Part shown: positions 25,951-34,742 of the stretch, one piece after another
How positions within the stretch are numbered: the stretch's first letter is position 1
Layout of the letters: each line of letters opens with the position of its first letter
Source: Metabacillus litoralis
GTDB lineage: Bacteria > Bacillota > Bacilli > Bacillales > Bacillaceae
Direction: 5' to 3'
NCBI RefSeq assembly: GCF_003667825.1
Contig: NZ_CP033043.1
Span: 1,303,001-1,367,000 of the forward strand
Length of the DNA: 64,000 bases
Translations under genes and position numbers: made by a program
Notes under the pieces: generated by a model
The model's database searches: none
Seen by the model: only the letters and a program-made list of their open reading frames with translations
What the model was told of the DNA's origin: nothing

Positions 25951-26356
25951 ATGAACGACAATCCGAGCTCGATTCTCCCCCAAAATGTCGTTCATCTACC
26001 TTATGAACGACAATCTACGCTCGATTCTACTCCCAAATGTCGTTCATCCACCTTATGAACGACAATCCAAGCTTGATTCTAGCCCCAAATGTCGTTCATC
26101 CACCTTATGAACGACAATCCAAGCTTGATTCTCCCCCAAAATGTCGTTCATCCACCTTATGAACGACAATCCAAGCTCGATTCTAGCCCAAAATGTCGTT
26201 CATCTACCTTATGAACGACAATCCACGCTCGATTCTACTCCCAAATGTCGTTCATCCACCTTATGAACGACAATCCGAGCTCGATTCTCCCCCCAAATGT
26301 CGTTCATCCACCTATGAACAACAATACAAGCTTAATCCACTCCACTTTTGTCGTTA
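25951..26356. repeat. 52-bp tandem repeat array B2 (8 units)
   Basis: ATGAACGACA recurs at 25951, 26003, 26055, 26107, 26159, 26211 and 26263, with a last decayed unit at 26314. Each 45-bp body ends in TGTCGTTCAT, a perfect 10-bp inverted partner, then a 7-bp spacer (CTACCTT or CCACCTT). The body centre holds a variable inner palindrome (CGAGCTCG or CAAGCTTG in different units). Some changes keep the pairing. Confidence 0.95.
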
Positions 26357-26372
26357 TCACCATTTGATGGGT

Positions 26373-26436
26373 GGGACAAGGAACCTGTCCCCACGGCCCA
26401 CCCACGGCCCACCCAAGCACACGGCCCACCCACGGC
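26373..26436. repeat. GGGACA palindrome and short CACGGCCCACC repeats
   Basis: GGGACAAGGAACCTGTCCCC (26373-26392) is one of four related palindromes in the window. It is followed by four copies of an ACGGCCCACC-type short repeat up to the end of the pectin enzyme gene. Confidence 0.75.
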
Positions 26437-26439
26437 CAA

Positions 26440-29400
26440 TTAGTTCATCAATTCTTCTGTAAATTGAATAAGATAGTTTGCTTGATCTGTTGTTAGTTCT
26501 TTTTCTGTTTTAGCTTTCACATGGTTGATAAATGCATTTAATTGTCCATTTCTTGCTTTTGTATTATTTTTTTCGTCTGACTTTTTAGCAGCTTCTATTT
26601 TTGTAAGATATGGTTGGAGATTAGCTTCTTCTCCGTTTTCTTTGAGAAATTGTTGTGTTAAGTTTGCTAAGCTATCATAATCTACTACGACTTTTATAGA
26701 AATGGAACTGTTTGTTTTGTTTCCGGCTAGGTCAATTGCTTCAGCAGTAAACTCATGATTTCCTACTCCTAGTTGATAGGCAGGCTGTGAGTTCTCTTTA
26801 CAGGTAGAAGATTCTATACCTGATAGAGCATCAACAGCTTCACAAGTGACGGTTATTTCTTGATCGATGCCAAATTCTGTTCCATCTTCAAGGTTAAAGG
26901 TAATGATTGGTGAAGTTGTGTCAAGGTTTATTGCTACTTCTTTCATGTCTTCAACATTACCTGCTGCATCCTCACTCCAATAGTGAATGATATGCTTGCC
27001 GTCGTCTTGAATTGTTACCGATGTTCCAGTTTGTTCGGAGCCGTTATTTACTTTATAGTAGGTATTCTCTACTTCAGTCTCATTGTCAACTGCAGTAAGC
27101 TTAATTTGAACAGCTTCATTGTACCAATTGTTCTGAGCTTCTCCAATAATTTCATGGGTTGTTTCAGGTGCGTTTTCATCTTTTTTCTCAGCAGATACTA
27201 AATAGATATTAGGTGTTGGTGGTTCTTCCATTCCTTCACCAATATAAAAACTAGGGTGTGGCGGTTGGTTGTAGCCAACATTTTGCCATGCGATCGATTG
27301 TCGATATTGAGCATCATGCATGAGAGTATAGATTTTATGATCCGTTACAGCTGTTGTTGTATACAGGCGTAAGGCACTGCTGTCTTCTGTTCTCCAAATG
27401 GCTTCTTCTCTCCAGTCACCTAAAAGATCAGCCTGTAAAGAAGGAGTACCCTTTGTTGAGTTATTTGAGTAAGTACCTTCAGCAAGTAATAGATTTTCAA
27501 GTTTTTTGTCTTCATAATTCCATTTTGCAATTGTTCCGGTTCCTACACCTTTATTGGCATCCCATTTATGATCGAGCAATTCTCGTAAAAGATCTCCATC
27601 CCACCAAATACCGAAGTTTGAAGATGGAATATTTTCTGAGATTTTTTCACCAGTAGCTGAATACAATCCACCAGTTGTACTATTCCATTCACCTGAAATG
27701 GCCCAAGCTTCAGCGCCCTCATAATTAGGATCAATATCAGCAGTCATACCACGGCCTGTATCTTCACCAGTTTGTACTCCCCAGATGAATTCACCCGTTT
27801 CTGCATCACGAAGATCAAAGCCATATTTCGCATTCTTATTTTCTTGAACAGAGAAAATTTCAAGTCCCGGTCTATTAGGGTCTAAATCACTAACATGAAG
27901 CGCGTCACCATGACCTAATCCTGAGTTATAAAGGCCAGAGCCGTCATCATCAATCGTTATTTGACCATAAACAATCTCATCTTTTCCATCATGATCAACA
28001 TCAGCTACACTTAAGCTATGATAGCCTTGACCAGCCCAGCTACTATAGCCTTCGTTATTTGTATCAAATGTCCATTCTTTTGTTAGCTTACTATCTCTAA
28101 AGTTATAAGCTGTTACAACGGTTCTAGTGTAATAGCCTCTTGCCATAATAAGACTAGGTTTTTCACCGTCAAGATACGCTACTCCAGCAAGGAAACGATC
28201 GACACGGTTGCCATAGGAATCACCCCAAGATGCAACATCACCGCGTTGTGGGTCATAATCTGTCGTTACAAGTTCCTTACCTGTTTCACCCTCAAATACG
28301 GTGAGATACTCTGAGCCTTGAAGGATATAACCTGATGAATTTCGATGATCCGCGTCTTTCTTACCAATGACGTTTCCTTGACCATCCACTGTTCCATCGG
28401 CCGTTTTAAAGGCAATCTCTGCTTTACCATTTCCATCAAAATCGTAAACGATAAACTGAGTATAATGAGCACCTGCGCGAATATTTTTACCAAGATCTAT
28501 TCTCCACAGTCTTTTGCCATCCAACTTGTATGCATCGATATACACGTTACCAGTGTATCCAGCTTGCGAGTTGTCTTTTGCGTTTGATGGATTCCATTTT
28601 ACAATGGTTTCATACTCGCCATCGCCATCAAGATCTCCAACACTTGCATCATTTGCAGAATACGTGTAAGGATCTCCTAATGGAGTAACACCATCCTTTG
28701 GCTTATCAAGTGGAATGTCTAAGAAGTTATTGCTTAACACATTTGTGCGATCTTTTGTTTTCTTTTCTTTCCCATCTAAAACTGCCCTTACCTCATAAAC
28801 ATCATTTACGCTTCCTTCTTTGTCAACAAAGTTTGTGCTATCTGAAATAGGTGAAGAATTCATTTTTTCATTATTACGATAGAGATTGAATGACACATCT
28901 TTAGGGTCTGTGCCTAATAATCTCCAACCTAGATAAACGCCTTCGTCCGTTTTAACAGCTACTAGACCTCGATCAATTGTTTCCATTTGTCTTTTTAAAA
29001 CTGTAACTGCCGGTGTTTCAAGGCTTTCAGATTTTTCGGAGATTCCACCGGCATTAACTGCTGCAACTTTGTAGTAATACTTAATAGTGGTTAAAACCGT
29101 TTTATCTGTATATTTCGACTCACTTGTTTTCCCAACTAATTGATATGTGCCATCTTTCTTTTCAGATCGATACACATTATATGTTTTTGCTCCTTCCGTT
29201 TTATCCCAGCTAAATGTAAGATCGTTTTTATTCACATCTCCAAGCTTAAGATTAACAGGTGCATTTGGAACAGAAACAGATGGGTCAATCATTGATACAG
29301 CTAATGGCATAGAAGGAACAGTTTCAACATTGGCACGATCAATCGTCGTAATTGTGTACTCATAGTCCATTCCAACATCGATGCTAGTATCTTTGTATGA

Positions 29401-31524
29401 ATTCGTTGCCGATGTATCAATAAGCTCTATTTCATTAGTTCCAGCAACTTTTCGGTAAATATTATACTTTGCTGCATCTTCTACAGCTTTCCATGATAGA
29501 GAAACAGACGGATTTTCAGGGTCAATTATTACTTCTTCAGCCTTCAATTCTGATGGTGCAAGTAAAATTGGCGTAAGCTCAAGACCATTGGCAATGCCTG
29601 TTGATCCTTTGAAATTTACATTCATTTGACCATCTGTTACAGAAACATCAGAAAACACCTTCGAGGTATAATTTCGACTTGGAGCATTTACAGGACCAAG
29701 ATCTTTCCCTTCGATTGATACGTCTGTTCTAGCACTTCCAAGGAAATCAGCGACATGAACCTTTACAGCATACAATCCATTTGGTACATCCACTTTGAAT
29801 TCCCAGCCATTGTTAAAATATCCTAGCCAATCACGCGTTACATCTCGAAGTGGTGTATCTCCATCTCCACGGTCACGTGTAATCATACCTGTGTTATCTT
29901 TAATGCCATATCCTCTTTCTTCGGTATATACAGTATTAAGATCAACATTCGTATACCCTTCAGCAACAGGACTACCAACTGGTCCGAAGTCAAACTTTAA
30001 GTTTGCTTCTTTTGTTTTAATTTCAACAACATCTGAACGCTCGGACTCTCCTTTTCCGTTTACAGCAACCACTTGCAGATGATAGGTTTTTCCTTCATCC
30101 ATACCTGATAAGCTGATTCTAGGAATAGTTGAGGTACCAGCTAAAACATAATTTTCTTCAGTTGAGAGTTTACGATAAATTTTATAAATATCGGTATTCT
30201 CTACTTCATCCCATGTTAACACTGCCCCGGCATTACTGATGCTGTTTGCTGTTACACCAGTAGGTTTGTTTGGAACATTTGCTGGAAGCTCAACATCTGT
30301 TACATATGAAGCTAGCGGACTACTTAACTCTTTAATTCCAGACGATAGAAGGCGTGCAATTTGAATCGCTCCATACTCCTGGAAGTGCGTATTATCTTGT
30401 GAGCCATTTGGAAATGCTTGATAAATTCCTGGTTCTGTATGAAGGAATACAGAAAGAGTCCCAATAGGTCCAATAGAGTCATAATATTCACGGCTAAGTG
30501 TACTTAAATCAACCAACTCTACGTCTAGTTCTGCTGCCACTTCTTTCATACCTTCTACATATTCAGGAAAACTCACATTGAAAATGCCAGTATCTGGATT
30601 GAAATCACGTCGGCCAACAGGTGTAACTAAGATTGGAGTGGCACCACGTTGGCGGGCTCCATTGATATAGGTTTTTAAGTAATTTTTATAATCCGGAACT
30701 GATGCATATCGCTCAGGTCTGCTGATCGTTGCATCGTTATGTCCAAATTGAATAAGAAAATAATCATCAGGACGGATTTTCGTCAAAATATTATCTAATC
30801 TTCCTTCGAAAATAAACGACTTAGAACTTCTTCCTCCAATCGCATGATTGTCGAATAGAATGTCATCATTAAAGTAGCGTGGAATCATCTGACCCCAACC
30901 TGCTTCAGGCTTCCAATATTCATCATATGTTTGAACAGTAGAATCACCTGCAATATAGACGGTAGGCTTATCACCTGCTTCACGTTTAGCAAGCTTTTTA
31001 ATAACAAGGCCATTAATTTTTGGATTACTTCCAGTTAACTCAACATTTAATTGTCCATCTACTAAAGCAATTGAAAAGCTGCGGTCTATAAATTCCCCTG
31101 CTGCAACAGGTGTATCCTGAACCTTTTGTATGATTTCAGCTTTCACACCTATATTAGTAGCTTCCTTCGAATCTCCGGCAATAACGGAAACAGTATAATC
31201 TCCATTTGGTAAATCTACATTAAAACTTGTTTCTTGTGTTGAAATGAAATCGGACTGTAAAGCATCAGAAGTGCCATTATCTCCTGAAACGACCTTGGAT
31301 GGATCTTGAAAACCATATCCAATTTCCTCGCTATAAGAGGACTCCTCTGAAACCTTGCTATATCCATCTTTTACCGCACTTGATGAGGTTCCAAAATCAA
31401 ATTTTTTCGTTACTACATTTTCCTCTGCCTTTGCAGCTTGAAAACTAATAGGAAAATTAGATAATACTAGCATGGCACTTAATAAGATTGCAGCCTGCTT
31501 CCTACCTCTTCTCTTACCTTTCAT
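26440..31524 (-). CDS. Secreted rhamnogalacturonan acetylesterase / PL11 rhamnogalacturonan lyase fusion
   Basis: This is a 1694-residue exported pectin enzyme. The signal peptide is about 1-34. A beta domain (35-180, FDFGTSSSAVKDGYSKV) precedes an SGNH esterase (about 185-405: YIAGDSTVQTYD, IGGRSSKSF, FGHNDA, DNTHFQEYG), like CE12 acetylesterases. FN3 (about 415-505), a second FDFG beta domain (510-650) and two more FN3 domains lead to a PL11 propeller (about 850-1430: IDRGLVAVKTDEGVYLGWRLL, GDLDGDGEYETIVKW, DFDGNGKAEIAFKTADGT, ADLLGDWREEAIWRTED). Ig-like/OmpL47-type domains and a helical FIVAR-like tail close it. It should remove acetyl groups and cleave the rhamnogalacturonan I backbone. 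No LPXTG sorting signal is seen. It is monocistronic. Confidence 0.93.
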   Translation of the reverse strand: MKGKRRGRKQAAILLSAMLVLSNFPISFQAAKAEENVVTKKFDFGTSSSAVKDGYSKVSEESSYSEEIGYGFQDPSKVVSGDNGTSDALQSDFISTQETSFNVDLPNGDYTVSVIAGDSKEATNIGVKAEIIQKVQDTPVAAGEFIDRSFSIALVDGQLNVELTGSNPKINGLVIKKLAKREAGDKPTVYIAGDSTVQTYDEYWKPEAGWGQMIPRYFNDDILFDNHAIGGRSSKSFIFEGRLDNILTKIRPDDYFLIQFGHNDATISRPERYASVPDYKNYLKTYINGARQRGATPILVTPVGRRDFNPDTGIFNVSFPEYVEGMKEVAAELDVELVDLSTLSREYYDSIGPIGTLSVFLHTEPGIYQAFPNGSQDNTHFQEYGAIQIARLLSSGIKELSSPLASYVTDVELPANVPNKPTGVTANSISNAGAVLTWDEVENTDIYKIYRKLSTEENYVLAGTSTIPRISLSGMDEGKTYHLQVVAVNGKGESERSDVVEIKTKEANLKFDFGPVGSPVAEGYTNVDLNTVYTEERGYGIKDNTGMITRDRGDGDTPLRDVTRDWLGYFNNGWEFKVDVPNGLYAVKVHVADFLGSARTDVSIEGKDLGPVNAPSRNYTSKVFSDVSVTDGQMNVNFKGSTGIANGLELTPILLAPSELKAEEVIIDPENPSVSLSWKAVEDAAKYNIYRKVAGTNEIELIDTSATNSYKDTSIDVGMDYEYTITTIDRANVETVPSMPLAVSMIDPSVSVPNAPVNLKLGDVNKNDLTFSWDKTEGAKTYNVYRSEKKDGTYQLVGKTSESKYTDKTVLTTIKYYYKVAAVNAGGISEKSESLETPAVTVLKRQMETIDRGLVAVKTDEGVYLGWRLLGTDPKDVSFNLYRNNEKMNSSPISDSTNFVDKEGSVNDVYEVRAVLDGKEKKTKDRTNVLSNNFLDIPLDKPKDGVTPLGDPYTYSANDASVGDLDGDGEYETIVKWNPSNAKDNSQAGYTGNVYIDAYKLDGKRLWRIDLGKNIRAGAHYTQFIVYDFDGNGKAEIAFKTADGTVDGQGNVIGKKDADHRNSSGYILQGSEYLTVFEGETGKELVTTDYDPQRGDVASWGDSYGNRVDRFLAGVAYLDGEKPSLIMARGYYTRTVVTAYNFRDSKLTKEWTFDTNNEGYSSWAGQGYHSLSVADVDHDGKDEIVYGQITIDDDGSGLYNSGLGHGDALHVSDLDPNRPGLEIFSVQENKNAKYGFDLRDAETGEFIWGVQTGEDTGRGMTADIDPNYEGAEAWAISGEWNSTTGGLYSATGEKISENIPSSNFGIWWDGDLLRELLDHKWDANKGVGTGTIAKWNYEDKKLENLLLAEGTYSNNSTKGTPSLQADLLGDWREEAIWRTEDSSALRLYTTTAVTDHKIYTLMHDAQYRQSIAWQNVGYNQPPHPSFYIGEGMEEPPTPNIYLVSAEKKDENAPETTHEIIGEAQNNWYNEAVQIKLTAVDNETEVENTYYKVNNGSEQTGTSVTIQDDGKHIIHYWSEDAAGNVEDMKEVAINLDTTSPIITFNLEDGTEFGIDQEITVTCEAVDALSGIESSTCKENSQPAYQLGVGNHEFTAEAIDLAGNKTNSSISIKVVVDYDSLANLTQQFLKENGEEANLQPYLTKIEAAKKSDEKNNTKARNGQLNAFINHVKAKTEKELTTDQANYLIQFTEELMN

Positions 31525-31953
31525 AATTTCACTACCTTTCGTTATTGAAAATAGTCGCCTTATGCCTTGTCGTGATGAACGTATCCCTCCCTTTATTCCA
31601 TTTTGAAAACCCTTACAATTTTACATGATAGATGTTGTCAGAATTTTAAGATATATAAATTTCAGACATTCTCGTTTAAAAAACAGATATGATTTTTATG
31701 TAGTTCTTTATACCTCCCTATATTTCGCTGTATTGTAAATCCTTTTTCTTGGTAACTTTGAAAATATCATGACAAAAGGCTGATTAAAAAGTTAAACGTA
31801 TAGGTATTTTGTTTACATCCCTTTTTTATATCATTTTCTGGTAAATCATCTCAAATTAATATTGGTTTAATCTCATTTTGAGATATATAATAAAACCAAG
31901 AAGTTCAGGAAAGGTTTACACAGCGTAACTTCTTTAAATTAGGAGGATGTAAA
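31525..31953. other. Intergenic region between the pectin enzyme and 48-codon gene copy 2
   Basis: It holds the promoter region of the pectin enzyme (minus strand) and, from about 31820, a leader nearly identical to that of 48-codon gene copy 1, with the same ATCTCATTTTGAGAT palindrome and a TATAA(T/A) element. No gene is visible between 31525 and 31800. Confidence 0.6.
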
Positions 31954-32100
31954 ATGAGCCAACAAGCTAGAGATTTCAAAGTGAATGATTTACTAAAAAA
32001 ACATAAATTCAACGAAAAAGAAATTGCTGAAATGGATGATTCACAAATCGAATATTTTCACTGGCTCTACTTTGAAGATTCTGTTTACGATTATATGTAA
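31954..32100 (+). CDS. 48-residue acidic protein, copy 2
   Basis: The product starts MSQQARDFKVNDLLKKHKFN and is the same as copy 1 at 25538 except for alanine at position 5. The leader, ribosome binding site (TAGGAGG) and terminator are also duplicated. The copies lie in direct orientation on either side of the pectin enzyme gene. Most base differences are synonymous or outside the frame, which supports a translated, selected peptide. Function unknown. Confidence 0.8.
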   Translation: MSQQARDFKVNDLLKKHKFNEKEIAEMDDSQIEYFHWLYFEDSVYDYM

Positions 32101-32122
32101 GTGTTAATATAGTAGATAATGA

Positions 32123-32153
32123 AGCTATTGTGCTCTGGCACAATAGCTTTTTT
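32123..32153 (+). terminator. Intrinsic terminator after 48-codon gene copy 2
   Basis: AGCTATTGTGC and GCACAATAGCT form the same stem as in copy 1, with the loop shortened to TCTG, followed by TTTTTT. Confidence 0.9.
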
Positions 32154-32189
32154 AGTTTTAAATTAATAATTTTGGTCTTTGTTGTGGAT

Positions 32190-32575
32190 ATGAAGACCAT
32201 TTGCGGTGGTATTGATCGGAGTTTTGGTCTTCATCGAGGTTATGAAGACCATTTGCGGTGGTTTTGATCGGAGTTTTGGTCTTCATGAAGGTTATGAAGA
32301 CCATTTGCGGTGGTTTTGATTGGAGTTTTGGTCTTCATTGAGGTTATGAAGACCATTTGTGGTGGTTTTGATCGGAGTTATGGTCTTCATCGAGGTTATG
32401 AAGACCATTTGCGGTGGTATTGATCGGAGTTTTGGTCTTCATGAAGGTTATGAAGACCATTTGCGGTGGTTTTGATTGGAGTTATGGTCTTCATCGAGGT
32501 TATGAAGACCATTTGTGGTGGTTTTGATCGGAGTTATGGTCTTCATCACGGTTATGAAAACCATTAATAGCTGTT
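32190..32575. repeat. 52-bp tandem repeat array C (7 units plus a partial)
   Basis: ATGAAGACCA recurs at 32190, 32242, 32294, 32346, 32398, 32450 and 32502, with a decayed unit at 32554. Each 45-bp body ends in TGGTCTTCAT, a perfect 10-bp inverted partner (for example 32242-32286), followed by 7 bp (CGAGGTT or GAAGGTT). The body centre is ATTTGCGGTGGTTTTGATCG-like. Positions 32580-32777 hold no gene that I can see. Confidence 0.95.
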
Positions 32576-32777
32576 CCGAATAAAGTATTGGTTATCATTA
32601 ACTCGATCAACGACAGTACAACCTCTTCCCTTCCCTCATTCGTTGTTCATTATCCGACAGGACGTGCTTTACCCATCTAGCTTTGTAAACAAGTAAGACT
32701 ACTATTCTCTTTAAACAAATGAAAAAAGACCAGACCCCCAGTTAACTAGATAACTAAGATTCCGGCCCTGAATAGAT

Positions 32778-34289
32778 TCATTTTCTCAACTTCACACCAT
32801 GCTTTTCTTCATACATCCTTTTATCTGCTACACTATATAGTTCATCCATGATTTCTCCATCAAGAGGATAACGACTAATACCAATACTAGCCGAAAGAGT
32901 TATTTGTTCTGAATCTGATCGTTTCATGGGGATAGCTAATTGCTTGCGGATTTGTTTGATAATGGATTCTGTTTTATCAATCGTTAGTAATAAAACAAAT
33001 TCATCACCGCCTAGTCTTGCGGTATGATGCTCATTTCCAGCTGCTTCTTGTAAAATTGTTGCAAGGTATCGTATCGCATGATCACCTGCTTGATGACCTA
33101 ATGTATCATTTATTTTCTTTAATTTATTAAGATCTAGCAAAACAAGGTCAAACATTTCTTTTCTGCTTATAAGCTCTTGAATTTTCATCTCAAAAGCAGC
33201 ACGGTTTGATAAGCCTGTTAAAGTGTCATGATATGCAAGATAATTCTCATGCTTCACCTTGTTTCTGGCTTCTGTAACATCTTTTACAATAACAAACTGA
33301 AGTGTTTTTCCTTCTAGTAAAATAAAATCGGAGTCAAACGATAAAATTATTTCTTGCCCTTCTTTATTCACAAATGTTAGTTCTTCGTTTGTAAGTCTAA
33401 TTCGTTTTTGAAAAAATGTTTGATGTGCTTTTATAAACGTTTCCTTATCAACTCCACTTAAAAAAGTTAGGATCGAATTTTGAATAAGTTCCTTGTTACT
33501 AACACCTAAATAATTGGATACCTGAGGGCTAGCCTCATGAACAATCGCATCTTCATCCATAAGGAGGATCCCAAGTGGAGATCGCTGAAACAAGATGTTA
33601 TATCGTTTCTCATACGATGATAAATAATCATATTTTGCCATACTAAGGAAAATGGCGTATGCCCAAAATAATGAACCGTGCGGAATCAAGAAAGTGATAA
33701 AATTAAATTTCGTATGCTGTAAAAGAATGGAGCCCACTAGCATCGTTATTGTCCATACAAAAAATGAGAGCATTCCTCTGAACCATAGTTTTGCTGCTTG
33801 ATTTCCCTTTTTCATTTCCTTTACGGCTAAGAATAGGTTTACAGCAAGATAAGCAAAATCAACAATCCATAATATAATTAAGCCAGGACCCGGAATAAAT
33901 GAATTTTCAACCTCTTTTAACATCCATGAATCAATTGGAATCGTTGCGATCATAACTATTCCTGGAATAAATAATAGCTTAAAGAATTTCCCGTTTTTTC
34001 CCTTATACATATTTGCATTCATTAAAATGAGATGTAAGGATAACAAAGCACCAATGGCTATAGATCCATTTATCCAATAAACAACAATTTCATTAATATA
34101 TTTAGGAAAAATTAGGGAAGCAGTAAATACTCCGGAAAACCAGAGAGACGAAGATAGAAATAATAAGCTACATGTCATATGCTTCGAACTGTGGCGATTA
34201 TGACTATAGACCATACCTGCCAGAAAAATAAAGATTGTTGCCGGAATAAGATACATTATACTAAAAAATAAAATTTGCAGAGTCCTCAC
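32778..34289 (-). CDS. Diguanylate cyclase with 7TM sensor and PAS domain
   Basis: This is a 503-residue protein. Seven membrane helices fill residues 1-215 (histidine-kinase-type 7TM module). A PAS domain follows (about 230-340, FQRSPLGILLMDEDAIVHEASPQ in outline), then a GGDEF domain (about 345-500) with the intact active site ARLGGDEFVLLL and no RxxD site immediately before. It should make c-di-GMP. The start is uncertain: the frame opens with GTG at 34289 next to AGGTGAGG, and ATG at 34253 is an alternative. The leader contains a c-di-GMP-I riboswitch and terminator, pointing to feedback control. Confidence 0.9.
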   Translation of the reverse strand: MRTLQILFFSIMYLIPATIFIFLAGMVYSHNRHSSKHMTCSLLFLSSSLWFSGVFTASLIFPKYINEIVVYWINGSIAIGALLSLHLILMNANMYKGKNGKFFKLLFIPGIVMIATIPIDSWMLKEVENSFIPGPGLIILWIVDFAYLAVNLFLAVKEMKKGNQAAKLWFRGMLSFFVWTITMLVGSILLQHTKFNFITFLIPHGSLFWAYAIFLSMAKYDYLSSYEKRYNILFQRSPLGILLMDEDAIVHEASPQVSNYLGVSNKELIQNSILTFLSGVDKETFIKAHQTFFQKRIRLTNEELTFVNKEGQEIILSFDSDFILLEGKTLQFVIVKDVTEARNKVKHENYLAYHDTLTGLSNRAAFEMKIQELISRKEMFDLVLLDLNKLKKINDTLGHQAGDHAIRYLATILQEAAGNEHHTARLGGDEFVLLLTIDKTESIIKQIRKQLAIPMKRSDSEQITLSASIGISRYPLDGEIMDELYSVADKRMYEEKHGVKLRK

Positions 34290-34413
34290 CTACTAATTAT
34301 CGCTAAATGGTGTTAAAACCTGTCGGCACTAACCATATATCCCTCTAAGAAACCGATTTAATTAAACAAGTTAGTTGAATATTCTTAGAATCTCATTACA
34401 AGAAAGCCAACAC

Positions 34414-34445
34414 AAAACAAAAAAACTGCTTAGCACAGCAGTTTT
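34414..34445 (-). terminator. Riboswitch-associated intrinsic terminator
   Basis: AAAACTGCT and AAGCAGTTTT pair on the minus strand, followed by a run of T. It lies just after the c-di-GMP aptamer and before the GGDEF gene, the expected place for a transcription-control platform. Confidence 0.8.
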
Positions 34446-34454
34446 ATGTAAAGA

Positions 34455-34527
34455 TATGTAACCCGGCTGTCGTGCTGTGCGTAGACCCGTGGCTTTGCGT
34501 CCTATGCTTTCACATAGTTTGCCAAAA
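34455..34527 (-). ncRNA. c-di-GMP-I (GEMM) riboswitch
   Basis: The minus strand reads TTTGGCAAACTATGTGAAAG, then GGACGCAAAGCCACGGGTC, then GACAGCCGGGTTAC. This matches the GEMM-I aptamer closely, including the P3 closing pair (CCACGGGTC and the GCCGGGTTAC receptor). A terminator follows at 34414-34445, and the GGDEF gene starts about 125 bp further on. Confidence 0.93.
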
Positions 34528-34742
34528 AATATTCTTTTAAAGTAGTATAGTCTATTATTACTAGAAATGAAATAGCTATTTTTTTACATATATGAGTCCT
34601 CTTTACCATAATTAACTAAGAGTATAGCGAACGATGTCGAATTGTTATTGTTTACTTCACAATGGTTACGACTTATTATTAAGTCAAAGATAAATAATCA
34701 ACGTTGAGTAAACAATATTAAATATCGAGGGAGAATGATTAA

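Noticed and set aside
25951-26356. 52-bp arrays as CRISPR
   Set aside because: The whole 52-bp unit is conserved, the only gap is a 7-bp near-constant spacer, and no cas gene is present. The same holds for arrays A and C.
27354-30082. Several 70-110 codon frames opposite the pectin enzyme gene
   Set aside because: They lie antisense to a clear multidomain coding region and have no start signals or family features.
25538-32100. 48-codon gene copies as a composite transposon around the pectin enzyme
   Set aside because: The copies are in direct orientation with no transposase or target duplications; segmental duplication explains them.
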